Assembly (NCBI RefSeq): GCF_900157375.1
Contig: NZ_LT721901.1
Coordinates: 1,905,498-1,969,497, forward strand
Length of the DNA stretch: 64,000 nucleotides
DNA from: Mycobacterium rhizamassiliense
GTDB taxonomy: Bacteria; Actinomycetota; Actinomycetes; Mycobacteriales; Mycobacteriaceae
Reading direction: 5' to 3'
Of this stretch, positions 16,949-24,851 are shown piece by piece (the first letter of the stretch is position 1; every line of letters begins with the position of its first letter). The notes beneath the pieces were generated by a model, which was not told the origin of the DNA, did not search any database, and worked only from the letters and a program-made list of their open reading frames with translations. A program made the translations under genes and the position numbers.

Positions 16949-17794
16949 ATGAGTCTGCTCACCATCACCAAACTCAGCGACTCCGTCGGCGCCGAGGTCA
17001 CCGGCCTGGATCCCGCGCACCTGGCCGCCGACGACCCGGTGGGCCAGACCATCCTGGATGCGTTGGAGGACAACGGCGTTCTGGTCTTTCGTGGACTGCA
17101 CCTGGACCCCGAGACCCAGGTGGCGTTCTGCCACCGGCTCGGCGACATCGACTACTCCTCGGACGGTCACCACCCGGTCGCCGGCATCTACCCGGTGACG
17201 CTGGACAAGTCGAAGAACTCCTCGGCGGCCTACCTGAAGGGGACCTTCGACTGGCACATCGACGGCTGCACGCCCACCGGCGACGACTATCCGCAAAAGG
17301 CCACCATTCTGTCCGCCAAGCAGGTCGCCGAGCGGGGCGGCGAAACGGAATTCGCCTCTTCGTACGGCGCCTACGACGTGTTGACCGACGAGGAGAAAGA
17401 GCGGTTCGGTGCGCTGCGCGTCGTCCACTCGCTGGAGGCCTCGCAGCGGCGCATCACCCCCGACCCCAGCCCAGAGCTGTTGGCGCGGTGGCGGTCCCGG
17501 CGCACCCACGAGCACCCGTTGGTGTGGACGCATCGCAGCGGCCGCAAGTCGCTGGTGCTTGGCACGTCGGCCGACTACGTGGTGGGCATGGACCTCGACG
17601 AAGGCCGCGCCCTGTTGGCCGAGTTGCTGGACCGCGCCACCGTGCGTGACAAGGTGTACAGCCACAACTGGTCGGTCGGCGACACCGTCATCTGGGACAA
17701 CCGCGGCGTGCTGCACCGCGCCGCGCCCTATGATCCCGACTCGCAGCGGGAAATGCTGCGCACCACCGTCCTTGGTGACGAGCCGATCCAATAG
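16949..17794 (+). CDS. TauD/TfdA-family Fe(II)/2-oxoglutarate dioxygenase
   Basis: A 281-residue protein with the iron-binding H-X-D at His103/Asp105 (FDWHIDGCTP), the distal His in WDNRGVLHRAAPYDPDS, and a downstream Arg (REMLRTTV) that binds 2-oxoglutarate. Such enzymes hydroxylate an unactivated carbon, often to release sulfite, an ether-linked group or an amine. AAAGGAAGGA precedes the ATG. In this block it would be a third oxygenation step beside the two Rieske enzymes. The substrate is unknown. Confidence 0.88.
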   Translation: MSLLTITKLSDSVGAEVTGLDPAHLAADDPVGQTILDALEDNGVLVFRGLHLDPETQVAFCHRLGDIDYSSDGHHPVAGIYPVTLDKSKNSSAAYLKGTFDWHIDGCTPTGDDYPQKATILSAKQVAERGGETEFASSYGAYDVLTDEEKERFGALRVVHSLEASQRRITPDPSPELLARWRSRRTHEHPLVWTHRSGRKSLVLGTSADYVVGMDLDEGRALLAELLDRATVRDKVYSHNWSVGDTVIWDNRGVLHRAAPYDPDSQREMLRTTVLGDEPIQ

Positions 17795-17802
17795 ACCCAC
17801 AC

Positions 17803-18348
17803 GTGACCAACCAACACCCCCTCCGGCTGACGCCGCTGCCCGCCGACGAATGGGACGACCGCACCCGCGCGGCGCTGGCCTCGCTCATCCCCGCCGAGCG
17901 GGCCAATCCCGTTGGCGCCGGCAATATTCTGGCCACCCTGGTGCGCCACCCGGAGCTCACCCGGGTCTATCTGCCGTTCAACGCCTACCTGCTGCGCGGC
18001 TCAAGCCTGTCACCCCGCATCCGTGAGGTGGCGCTGCTGCGCGTCGTCCTGCGGCGGGACTGCGAATACCTGTGGTCGCACCACCTGCCGATCGCGCACC
18101 GGGAGGGGTTGACCGACCAGGACATCGACGCCATCCGGGACGGGAAGCTCGCCGACGAGACCGATCAGGCGGTGCTGCTGGCCACCGACGACCTCGTCGA
18201 CCGCGGCACCATCTCGACGCCGGTATGGGACGAGTTGGGCCGCCATTTCGACGACAGCCAGCGCATGGACCTGGTGTTCACCATCGGCGGCTACGCGCTG
18301 CTCGCCATGGCGGTCAACACGTTCGGCATCGAAGAAGAGAAGTCGTGA
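17803..18348 (+). CDS. Carboxymuconolactone decarboxylase-like (AhpD-fold) protein
   Basis: A 181-residue helical protein starting at GTG 17803. NAYLLRGSSLSPRIREVALLRV and the DCEYLWSHHLPIA segment are typical of the CMD/AhpD family. The redox CXXC of AhpD is absent, so peroxidase chemistry is unlikely and a decarboxylase or other role is more probable. It starts nine bases after the TauD-like gene and overlaps the following acyl-CoA dehydrogenase (GTGA), so it is in the operon. Confidence 0.82.
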   Translation: MTNQHPLRLTPLPADEWDDRTRAALASLIPAERANPVGAGNILATLVRHPELTRVYLPFNAYLLRGSSLSPRIREVALLRVVLRRDCEYLWSHHLPIAHREGLTDQDIDAIRDGKLADETDQAVLLATDDLVDRGTISTPVWDELGRHFDDSQRMDLVFTIGGYALLAMAVNTFGIEEEKS

Positions 18349-19484
18349 CCCAGACCGCCACCGACACCGAGCTGTTCTTATCGACCACCCGCGCGTTCCT
18401 GGACCGGCACGCGACACTGGCCCAGCAGCGGACGCTGCACGCCGAGGACCGCACCGTCGACGCGGCCTTTTGGCGGCAGGCCGCCGAGCTGGGCTGGACC
18501 GGCCTGCTGGTGCCCGAGGACCTCGGTGGCGGAAGCGTTTCCGGCAGTGGCCTGCACGACGTGGCGGCTGTCGCCGAGCAGATCGGGCACACGATTGCGC
18601 CCGGGCCGTTGCAGCCGGTGAGCACCGTGCTGGCGGGGCTCGTCGACGCGGGCAATCGCCTCGAGCACGCGGACACCATCGACGCGCTCGTCGCCGGCGA
18701 GAAGGTGGCGACGTGGGCGGTCGACGAACCGGGCCGGCCGTTCGATCCGCAGCGGACCACGCTCACCGCGACCGCCACCTCAGGCGGCTACGTCCTCGAC
18801 GGTGTCAAGGACCGGGTGGAGGCGGGCGCGCAGGCGGACCTGGCCCTGGTCACCGCCCGCGCGAGCGATGGCCTGCGCCAATTCCTGGTGCCCACCGACG
18901 CCGGCGGCGTGACGGTGCACCCGCAGCGCTCCCTGGACCTGGTGAAGCGTTACGGCAGAATCGAATTCGCGAGTGTCGCCGTCGACGCGTCCGCGGCCGT
19001 CGGCTCGGCAGTGCAAACCCCCGCGCTGGTCGAGCGCCAGAGCCACGTTGCGATGCTGCTGCAGTGCGCCGAGACCGTCGGGATGCTCGACGCCGTGCTG
19101 AGCATGACGATCGACTGGGCCCGCGACCGCTACAGCTTCGGCCGCCCGTTGGGTTCCTACCAGGCGATCAAGCACCGTCTCGCCGATATGACGATGTGGC
19201 TGCACGCCTGCCGCGGTGCCACCGCCCGCGCGGTCGACCAGGTGGCGGCCCGCGCTGACGACGCGGGCCTGTGGGTCAGCGCGGCCAAGTCCTACCTCGG
19301 CGAGCACGCCGGGCCGATGGTGCAGGACTGTGTGCAGCTGCACGGCGGCATCGGTGTCACGTGGGAGCACGACCTGCATCTCTTCCTGCGGCGAATCACC
19401 CTGTACCGCAACCTGTTCGGCACGCCCAGCGAACACCACCAGGCTATTTACCGGCATGTCAGGAGCGGGGGACCGGCCGCATGA
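18345..19484 (+). CDS. Acyl-CoA dehydrogenase, FadE type, subunit-like
   Basis: GTG 18345 overlaps the previous stop; the product is 379 residues. It has the ACAD layout: an N-terminal helical domain (FWRQAAELGWTGLLVPEDLGG), a mid beta domain, and C-terminal helices with RYSFGRPLGSYQAIKHRLADM and QLHGGIGVTWEHDLHLFLRR. The ATG of a second ACAD gene overlaps its stop. In mycobacteria such adjacent fadE pairs often make an alpha2beta2 enzyme for branched or ring-derived acyl-CoA. That would fit here but is inference. It introduces a 2,3-double bond and passes electrons to ETF. Confidence 0.88.
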   Translation: MTQTATDTELFLSTTRAFLDRHATLAQQRTLHAEDRTVDAAFWRQAAELGWTGLLVPEDLGGGSVSGSGLHDVAAVAEQIGHTIAPGPLQPVSTVLAGLVDAGNRLEHADTIDALVAGEKVATWAVDEPGRPFDPQRTTLTATATSGGYVLDGVKDRVEAGAQADLALVTARASDGLRQFLVPTDAGGVTVHPQRSLDLVKRYGRIEFASVAVDASAAVGSAVQTPALVERQSHVAMLLQCAETVGMLDAVLSMTIDWARDRYSFGRPLGSYQAIKHRLADMTMWLHACRGATARAVDQVAARADDAGLWVSAAKSYLGEHAGPMVQDCVQLHGGIGVTWEHDLHLFLRRITLYRNLFGTPSEHHQAIYRHVRSGGPAA

Positions 19485-20710
19485 CCGAGACCGTAGAGGC
19501 CTTCGCCACCCGGGCCCGGGCCTGGCTGGCCGACAACATGCCCCGGCTCGATCCCGGCATTCCACCCCGGGCCGGGCGCGACGACGACGGCGCGTGGCAG
19601 CGCGCCCGCGAACTGCAGCAACTTCTGCATGCCGGCGGGTTCGCCGGGATCTGTTTCCCGCGCGAATACGGCGGGCTCGGCCTCGACGTCGACTACCAAA
19701 AGGCCTTCGACGCCGAGACCGACGGCTACGAGATGCCGCTGATCCTCAACGTGCCGACCTTCACCATCTGCTGTGCGACGCTGCTCGACATCGGCACCGA
19801 AGAGCAGAAGCGCCAGCACATTTCGGCGGCATTGCGCGGCGAAGAGGTATTGGTCCAGCTGCTCTCCGAGCCGGGCGGCGGATCGGATTTGGCCGGCCTG
19901 ATCACCCGCGCCGAACACGACGGCGACGGGTGGGTCATCAACGGCGCCAAGACCTGGAGCACCAGTGCGTTCGCCGCCGACTACGGGCTGCTGCTGGCCC
20001 GCACCGATCCTACCGTGCCCAAGCACGACGGCCTGACGATGTTCCTGATGCCGATCCACGCACCCGGGGTGACGCTGCGGCGCATCGAACAGGTCGACGG
20101 CTCCAACGAATTCTGCGAGGAGTTCTTCGACGGCCTGCGCCTCGACGACTCCGCGGTGGTCGGGGAGGTCAACAAGGGCTGGGAGGCCGCGGGCCGCCTG
20201 CTGTTTCACGAACGCCGCGCGGTCGGGCAGGGCTCGGAGTTCGCCAGCGGCCGCGGCCGGGAGCGCGCCGAGGACACGTATTCCGACTTATTCGCGCTGG
20301 CCGAGGCGGTGGGTGCGGCCGAGGACCCCTTGGCGCAGGACAAGATTGGCCGGGTGCTGGCCCGCCGGATGGTCCGCGACGGGCTCGTCGAACACGTCTC
20401 GGGCGCGATGCGCGACGGGACGCTGCCCCCGGCCGCCGGCTCGATCATCCGCCTGTTCCATTCCGACGTGACCTTCCTGCAGGTCGACACCGCGGTAGAC
20501 ATCGTCGGCGCGCTCGGCGTGGTGGACGACGACCACGAGCTGCTGAAGGTCGGGGAGCGCTACCTGTCCCGCCAGACCGTCGCGCTGGGCGGCGGCAGCG
20601 ACGAGATGGCCCGCAACGTCATCGGCGAGCGGGTGCTCGGGCTGCCCCGCGAATACGCCGCGGATCGCGGGGTGCCGTTCAACCAGGTGCGGCACAACAA
20701 GACCCGGTAG
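19481..20710 (+). CDS. Acyl-CoA dehydrogenase, FadE type, second of pair
   Basis: The 409-residue product starts at ATG 19481, overlapping the previous stop (ATGA). ICFPREYGGLGLDVDYQKAF, VQLLSEPGGGSDLAGL (FAD/acyl-binding loop), WVINGAKTWSTSA and RQTVALGGGSDEMARNVIGE are classical ACAD segments. It is the last gene of the long plus-strand block and converges on the TetR gene with three bases between stops. With the upstream ACAD it likely forms one heteromeric dehydrogenase, so the oxygenase products are presumably channelled into beta-oxidation. Confidence 0.9.
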   Translation: MTETVEAFATRARAWLADNMPRLDPGIPPRAGRDDDGAWQRARELQQLLHAGGFAGICFPREYGGLGLDVDYQKAFDAETDGYEMPLILNVPTFTICCATLLDIGTEEQKRQHISAALRGEEVLVQLLSEPGGGSDLAGLITRAEHDGDGWVINGAKTWSTSAFAADYGLLLARTDPTVPKHDGLTMFLMPIHAPGVTLRRIEQVDGSNEFCEEFFDGLRLDDSAVVGEVNKGWEAAGRLLFHERRAVGQGSEFASGRGRERAEDTYSDLFALAEAVGAAEDPLAQDKIGRVLARRMVRDGLVEHVSGAMRDGTLPPAAGSIIRLFHSDVTFLQVDTAVDIVGALGVVDDDHELLKVGERYLSRQTVALGGGSDEMARNVIGERVLGLPREYAADRGVPFNQVRHNKTR

Positions 20711-20713
20711 ACG

Positions 20714-21310
20714 CTACTTCCAGTAGGGACTCTTGACCGCCTCGAGGGCCTCGGTGACATAGCGATCGAGCGGCTGGCGGTGGGTCGCCTGCCGCACCCA
20801 CTGCTGGAACGCGAAATCGGCCGCGCCAAAGGCGAGTTGGATCAGCAGCCCCGGCCGCATGTCGGAGTCGGGATCGGCGCCCATGCGTTCGGCGATGAGC
20901 TTCACCGCGCGCTCCTTGTCGACGGGCGTGTGGATCGTTGCCTTGTCCAGCAGGCCGGGCGCGATCAGCAGGGCCGCGCGCCACTCCTCGCAGTCGGCGC
21001 GGTCGAAGGACCGGGTCCTGGTGATGATGGCGTTGATCAGCGCGACGTCGGGCGGCTCGGACGCGGGACGCTTTTCCAGCAGGTTGACGATCGCCGCACC
21101 GCCATGACGCACGGGCGCCAGCAGCAGCTCCTCCTTGGTCGGCACGTGCCGGAAGAAGGTGCGCGGGGAAACGCCCGCGGCGGTCGCGATTTCCTCGGTG
21201 GTGACGGCGTCGTACCCGCGTTCGACGAACAGCCGGAAGGCGGCACGCCGGATGTCGGCGCGGATCTGTGCGCGCTGTCGATCGCGGAGCGATTCGCCGT
21301 CGGCGGTCAC
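20714..21310 (-). CDS. TetR-family transcriptional regulator
   Basis: The start is GTG 21310, overlapping the stop of the preceding SDR (GTGA); the longer open frame upstream crosses the SDR gene and is not used. The 198-residue product has the N-terminal helix-turn-helix AFRLFVERGYDAVTTEEIA followed by AAGVSPRTFFRHVPTKEELL. The rest is a helical ligand and dimer domain. It ends a four-gene operon (DapB-like, VOC, SDR, TetR) and so is probably a repressor of that operon. No clear palindrome is seen near 23.7 kb for it. Confidence 0.88.
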   Translation of the reverse strand: MTADGESLRDRQRAQIRADIRRAAFRLFVERGYDAVTTEEIATAAGVSPRTFFRHVPTKEELLLAPVRHGGAAIVNLLEKRPASEPPDVALINAIITRTRSFDRADCEEWRAALLIAPGLLDKATIHTPVDKERAVKLIAERMGADPDSDMRPGLLIQLAFGAADFAFQQWVRQATHRQPLDRYVTEALEAVKSPYWK

Positions 21311-22080
21311 CGGAAGCTGCCGATCCCGCCGTCGACGTGAATGGTCTGGCCGGTGATGAACGTCGCGTCGCTGCCGAGCAGGAACGCCACCAACGCGCCC
21401 ACGTCGGTGTGGACGTCGCCGATGCGCTTCATCGGCACCCGTCCGACCGCCTTCTCGTATTCCTTGGGCGCGAACGACTTCCAGAACTTGACGCCGTCGG
21501 ATTCGGCGAAGGGGCAGATGACATTCACCCGGATGTTGTCGCGCCCCCATTCCAGGGCGGCGACCTTGGACAGCCCGCGGATACCCTCCTTGGCGGTGGC
21601 ATAGCCGCCCCACTTGGGTTCGCCGCCGGTGCCCGTCCCGGAGCCGAGGTTGACGATCGACCCGCCGCCGGCCTTGACCATCAGCGGGTGCACGGCCTGC
21701 ATGAGCAGGAAGGTCGCGCGGGGGCCCACGTCGTGGCCGAGCGCGAAGTCCTCGAGGGTGATGTTCACGAATGACTTGGGCTCGTTGGTGGCGATGGCGT
21801 TGTTCACCAGGCCGTGTACCGCGCCGAAGGCGTCGACGGCCGCGGCCGCGATCCGCTGCCCGCTCTCCGGGTCGCGCAGGTCGGCGACCAGGCTTTCGGC
21901 CGGCCCCAGCGCCTTCAGCTCGCCGGTCGTGTCGGCCAGCTTCTCGTCCTGGATGTCGGTCAGCAACACCGAGGCGCCCCGCTCGAGTAGCGCGGCGGCG
22001 ACGCCCTTTCCCACGCCCTGGGCGGCGCCAGTGACGATCGCGACGTGGCCGCTCATCGAATTGGGGTGCGAATACGTCAC
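21307..22080 (-). CDS. SDR-family oxidoreductase
   Basis: A 257-residue classical SDR with AIVTGAAQGVGKGVAA (NAD(P) loop), VNNAIATNE (NNAG-like), and active-site Ser and Tyr/Lys in NLGSGTGTGGEPKWGGYATAKE. GTG 22080 overlaps the VOC stop (GTGA), so I use it; ATG 22056 would give a shorter form lacking MTYSHPNS. The overlap with genes on both sides shows a coupled operon. The substrate is unknown. Confidence 0.88.
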   Translation of the reverse strand: MTYSHPNSMSGHVAIVTGAAQGVGKGVAAALLERGASVLLTDIQDEKLADTTGELKALGPAESLVADLRDPESGQRIAAAAVDAFGAVHGLVNNAIATNEPKSFVNITLEDFALGHDVGPRATFLLMQAVHPLMVKAGGGSIVNLGSGTGTGGEPKWGGYATAKEGIRGLSKVAALEWGRDNIRVNVICPFAESDGVKFWKSFAPKEYEKAVGRVPMKRIGDVHTDVGALVAFLLGSDATFITGQTIHVDGGIGSFR

Positions 22081-22583
22081 TTAACGGGTCCCATCTGCAG
22101 CCGCACGCCGCGGTGCATCTCGTAGGTGCTGCGCGCACCGTCGGGCAGTTCGATGAACTCGACGGCGGTGCCATCGGGGTCCTTCACGAAAAACATGCGG
22201 ACACCGCCGATTTCGAAGGGCTCCTGTTCGGGTGTGTAGCCCGCGGCGACGATGCGGCGGTGGCTGTCGTCGAGGTCGGTCACCGACAACGACACGTTGT
22301 GGATCCCGGTGAGGGCGGGACGCGTCGCACTGCCGGTAGAGGGCCTGGCGCCCAGGGACAGCAGCTCGACCATCAGACCGCCCAGCAATCCGCCGACCAC
22401 GCGGCCCTCCTGCTTACGGGTCGCGTGCAGCACCGCGTCGAAAGGCTCACCGGAGATGAGGCTTTCGAACACGATCTCCATGCCCAGCACGTCGCGGTAG
22501 AACTCCAGCGCGCGGTCCATGTCGGTGACCCCGACGACGAGATGGCAGAACGAGACGTCGTCGAGGACACTCGGTTTGGTCAT
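22077..22583 (-). CDS. VOC / glyoxalase-like protein
   Basis: A 168-residue protein whose ATG overlaps the stop of the DapB-like gene (ATGA). FCHLVVGVTDMDRALEFYRDVLGMEIVFE and HNVSLSVTDLDDSHRRIVAAG are the two betaalphabetabetabeta repeats of the vicinal oxygen chelate fold. VRMFFVKDPDGTAVEFIE provides the C-terminal Glu ligand. It is probably a lyase, epimerase or ring-cleaving dioxygenase acting with the neighbouring SDR. Confidence 0.85.
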   Translation of the reverse strand: MTKPSVLDDVSFCHLVVGVTDMDRALEFYRDVLGMEIVFESLISGEPFDAVLHATRKQEGRVVGGLLGGLMVELLSLGARPSTGSATRPALTGIHNVSLSVTDLDDSHRRIVAAGYTPEQEPFEIGGVRMFFVKDPDGTAVEFIELPDGARSTYEMHRGVRLQMGPVK

Positions 22584-23665
22584 GGTGTCTGCGTCGTCAG
22601 GTTCGGCGCCGGGCGACCGGCGAGCAGCGGCAGGTCCAGGTAGGTCTTGATGCCCGGGCCGGCGGCGCAGACGTCGGGGATGGCGTTGATGCAGTGGTTG
22701 GCGGTGACCACGACGCCGGGATTCTTGATCAGGCCCTCGGCGATCGTCTCCGGCTGCAGGCCCTTGAACGTCAGACGCACGTCGGGGTCGCCGGTGATCT
22801 CGACCTCGAAGCGTTCGCCGATACCCTCGAAATTCCATGGCGGGTCCAGGTTTTCCTCGCCCATCAGCCAGTTGACCGCAGCGGTGATCACCGGCTCGCC
22901 ATCGACCAGGGCCTGCCAGCGAAACCGGCGCGCGGCCACTGTGCCTGTCGTGATCGGGAACGGCTCGTAGTCGATATCGGCCGTCGCGACCGCGACGTCC
23001 TGGATGGTCCTGATGTTGGGATCGATGCGAAAGCCCATGTGGTCGGCGATCATTCGTACCGATTGCTTGAAGCCAGCCTCGAGCAGGCTGGCCATCGGGC
23101 CCTGCATTGCTTCCTCGGGCGTACCGCCGAACCCCATGATGTGGCGCACCACGTCCGGGGCGTTGTAGGTGCGGATGTCGGAGAACTCCTCGGCGCGAAT
23201 GTGGGTGACCGCCGACGAGAGCGACGACAGCATCAGCGGGAAGCGCTCCGTGATGCCGCCGGGGTGGATGCCCGAACCGTGCAGCGTGACGCTGCTCTCG
23301 GTCGCGGCGTCGGCGACGGCCTGATGCCTGGCGTTGCCCGGATCGGGGTACACCCAACCCACCGGGGTGACGACGTTCTTGCCGGACCGCAGGATCGCGA
23401 TGACCTCGTCGTCGTTGGGAATCAGCGGGCTGTACATCACGCAGTCGGCATCCAGCGCGAGGATCTCGTCGATGCTCGACGTGGCGGCGACGCCGAGGTC
23501 GCCCTTGCCGATGATCTTGCCGACGTCGAGGCCGTTCTTGTTCGCGCTGTGCACCCAGCAGCCGACCAGCTCGAGCTGCGGATGATTGAGCACGCATTCG
23601 ATGGCCGCCTTGCCGACGCCCCCGGTGGCCCACTGGATGACACGAAGCTTGGACCCGCTACTCAT
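22580..23665 (-). CDS. DapB-like NAD(P)-dependent dehydrogenase
   Basis: I start the 361-residue product at ATG 23665, which follows GGAGG, rather than the upstream frame. The N-terminus RVIQWATGGVGKAAIECVLN is a Rossmann loop of the dihydrodipicolinate-reductase type. LVGCWVHSANKNGLDVGK follows. The C-terminal half has GSGIHPGGITERFP and a mixed beta sheet. This mycobacterial family is usually called DapB-like or 2,4-diaminopentanoate dehydrogenase-like, and its true substrates are mostly unknown. It is far longer than biosynthetic DapB (~245). A paralogue lies at 57820-58878. It leads the four-gene minus-strand operon. Confidence 0.82.
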   Translation of the reverse strand: MSSGSKLRVIQWATGGVGKAAIECVLNHPQLELVGCWVHSANKNGLDVGKIIGKGDLGVAATSSIDEILALDADCVMYSPLIPNDDEVIAILRSGKNVVTPVGWVYPDPGNARHQAVADAATESSVTLHGSGIHPGGITERFPLMLSSLSSAVTHIRAEEFSDIRTYNAPDVVRHIMGFGGTPEEAMQGPMASLLEAGFKQSVRMIADHMGFRIDPNIRTIQDVAVATADIDYEPFPITTGTVAARRFRWQALVDGEPVITAAVNWLMGEENLDPPWNFEGIGERFEVEITGDPDVRLTFKGLQPETIAEGLIKNPGVVVTANHCINAIPDVCAAGPGIKTYLDLPLLAGRPAPNLTTQTP

Positions 23666-23711
23666 CGATGACCTCCGGAAATCGCTCTTTACACGCCGCT
23701 GACTGGATGGC

Positions 23712-23741
23712 ACGGTATGACCTTATGGCAGTGACTGTCAA
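23712..23741 (-). promoter_or_regulatory. Possible sigma-A-type promoter for the DapB-like operon
   Basis: Read on the minus strand, TTGACA (23736-23741) and TACCGT (23712-23717) are 18 bases apart, close to -35/-10 consensus. The element lies 47 bases upstream of the DapB-like start, in the divergent gap with the SDR at 23770. It is supported by pattern only. Confidence 0.35.
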
Positions 23742-23769
23742 CCACCGGCACCGGCAGGAAGGTCGATAG

Positions 23770-24627
23770 ATGGGCGTGCTCGACGGCAAGGTCGCGATCG
23801 TCACCGGAACCAGCCGCGGCGTGGGTGTCGGCATCGCCCACGAGCTGCTGCGCGCGGGCGCGACGGTCATCGGGTGCTCGCGGGCGCCGCTGGACGCCAT
23901 CCCCGGCATCGAGCCGGAGTGGGCATCGCGTGCGTCGCAGTGGGTCTGCGATCAGGGGGACATCAAGTCGATCGACTCCTTCGTCGCCGACGTCGTGGCC
24001 ACCCACGGCCGGCTCGACATCCTGGTGAACAACGCCGGCGGCACCGTCCCGGCCCCGCACGTGGAGAGCATTCCCGAACTCGTGCAACGCATTCAGGGCG
24101 CGCCGCCCAGCGGCGACGAATTCGAGCGCACCGCGCTGTTCCACGCGTTCGCGGTGCAGATGAATCTGATCAGCCCGATGTGGTTCGCCATCCGCGCGCA
24201 CCGGCAGATGAGCACCCAGGACGGCACGGGCTGCGTCATCAACATCTCCAGCGGGGCCGGGCACCCAGCGGGATCGCCGACGCTGGTCTCCTACGGCGCG
24301 GCCAAGAGCGGGCTGAACCACCTCACCCGGTCGCTGGCCGAGGAGTGGGGGCCAGAGGTCCGGGTCAACTGCGTGGCGCTGGGCCCGACGATGACGGAGA
24401 ACTTCCGGTCGTTCGTCCTACCCAAGGACGACCCGACGGGCGAAAAGTATTTCGCCGCAGTGCCATTGCGCCGCGCCGGCGAGCCGGCCGAGGTGGGCCG
24501 CGTCTGCGTGTTCCTCGCCGGCGGTGAGGCGGACTTCGTCAACGGCACGACCATCGAATGCGACGGCGGCATGCTGCCCGGCGTGCTCTACGACGCCGGC
24601 CTGAAGACGATCACCGACCTGCTGTAG
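23770..24627 (+). CDS. SDR-family oxidoreductase
   Basis: A 285-residue SDR starting with MGVLDGKVAIVTGTSRGVGVG (TGxxxGxG). It has LVNNAGG, and active-site Ser/Tyr/Lys in NISSGAGHPAGSPTLVSYGAAKSG. ATG 23770 follows GGAAGG. It is divergent from the DapB-like operon and probably shares its physiological role. It ends in the repeat-rich convergent gap. The substrate is unknown. Confidence 0.9.
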   Translation: MGVLDGKVAIVTGTSRGVGVGIAHELLRAGATVIGCSRAPLDAIPGIEPEWASRASQWVCDQGDIKSIDSFVADVVATHGRLDILVNNAGGTVPAPHVESIPELVQRIQGAPPSGDEFERTALFHAFAVQMNLISPMWFAIRAHRQMSTQDGTGCVINISSGAGHPAGSPTLVSYGAAKSGLNHLTRSLAEEWGPEVRVNCVALGPTMTENFRSFVLPKDDPTGEKYFAAVPLRRAGEPAEVGRVCVFLAGGEADFVNGTTIECDGGMLPGVLYDAGLKTITDLL

Positions 24628-24643
24628 GGCGTTCACGCCTTTG

Positions 24644-24838
24644 AGTGTGCGTTCGCGCGCAGTCAGCGTGCGTCCAGCGCAGTCAGCGTGCGTCCAGGGT
24701 GGTCAGTGTGCGTTCCCGGCGTCGAGTGTGCGTTCGCGGATTTGAGCGTGCGTCCAGGGTGACGACACGCCGAATGAACGAGCCATAGGCGCACACTCAA
24801 ATCCGTGAGTGCACACTCAAATCCGCGAGTGCACACCC
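24644..24838. repeat. 20-bp-period tandem and inverted repeat tract
   Basis: Six copies of an AG(T/C)GTGCGT(T/C)C unit begin at 24644, 24665, 24685, 24705, 24725 and 24745, almost exactly 20 bases apart. After a ~25-base break, GCACACTCAAATCC occurs at 24791 and 24811 with a partial third copy at 24831, again 20 bases apart and in the opposite orientation. GCGGATTTGAGCGTGCG on the left pairs with the right copies, so the tract can fold into long hairpins. It lies between convergent gene ends and may act as a bidirectional terminator or a REP-like element. Confidence 0.8.
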
Positions 24839-24851
24839 GACGGCAAACCGA

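Noticed and set aside
20714-22174. A 486-residue minus-strand frame covering the TetR and SDR genes
   Set aside because: Only the TetR end is coding; the N-terminal part is a shadow of the SDR and is Arg/Gly-rich. GTG 21310 with a GTGA overlap is the true start.
24644-24838. Possible CRISPR array from the regular 20-bp repeats
   Set aside because: The repeats are adjacent without unique spacers, they reverse orientation partway and no cas genes are present.
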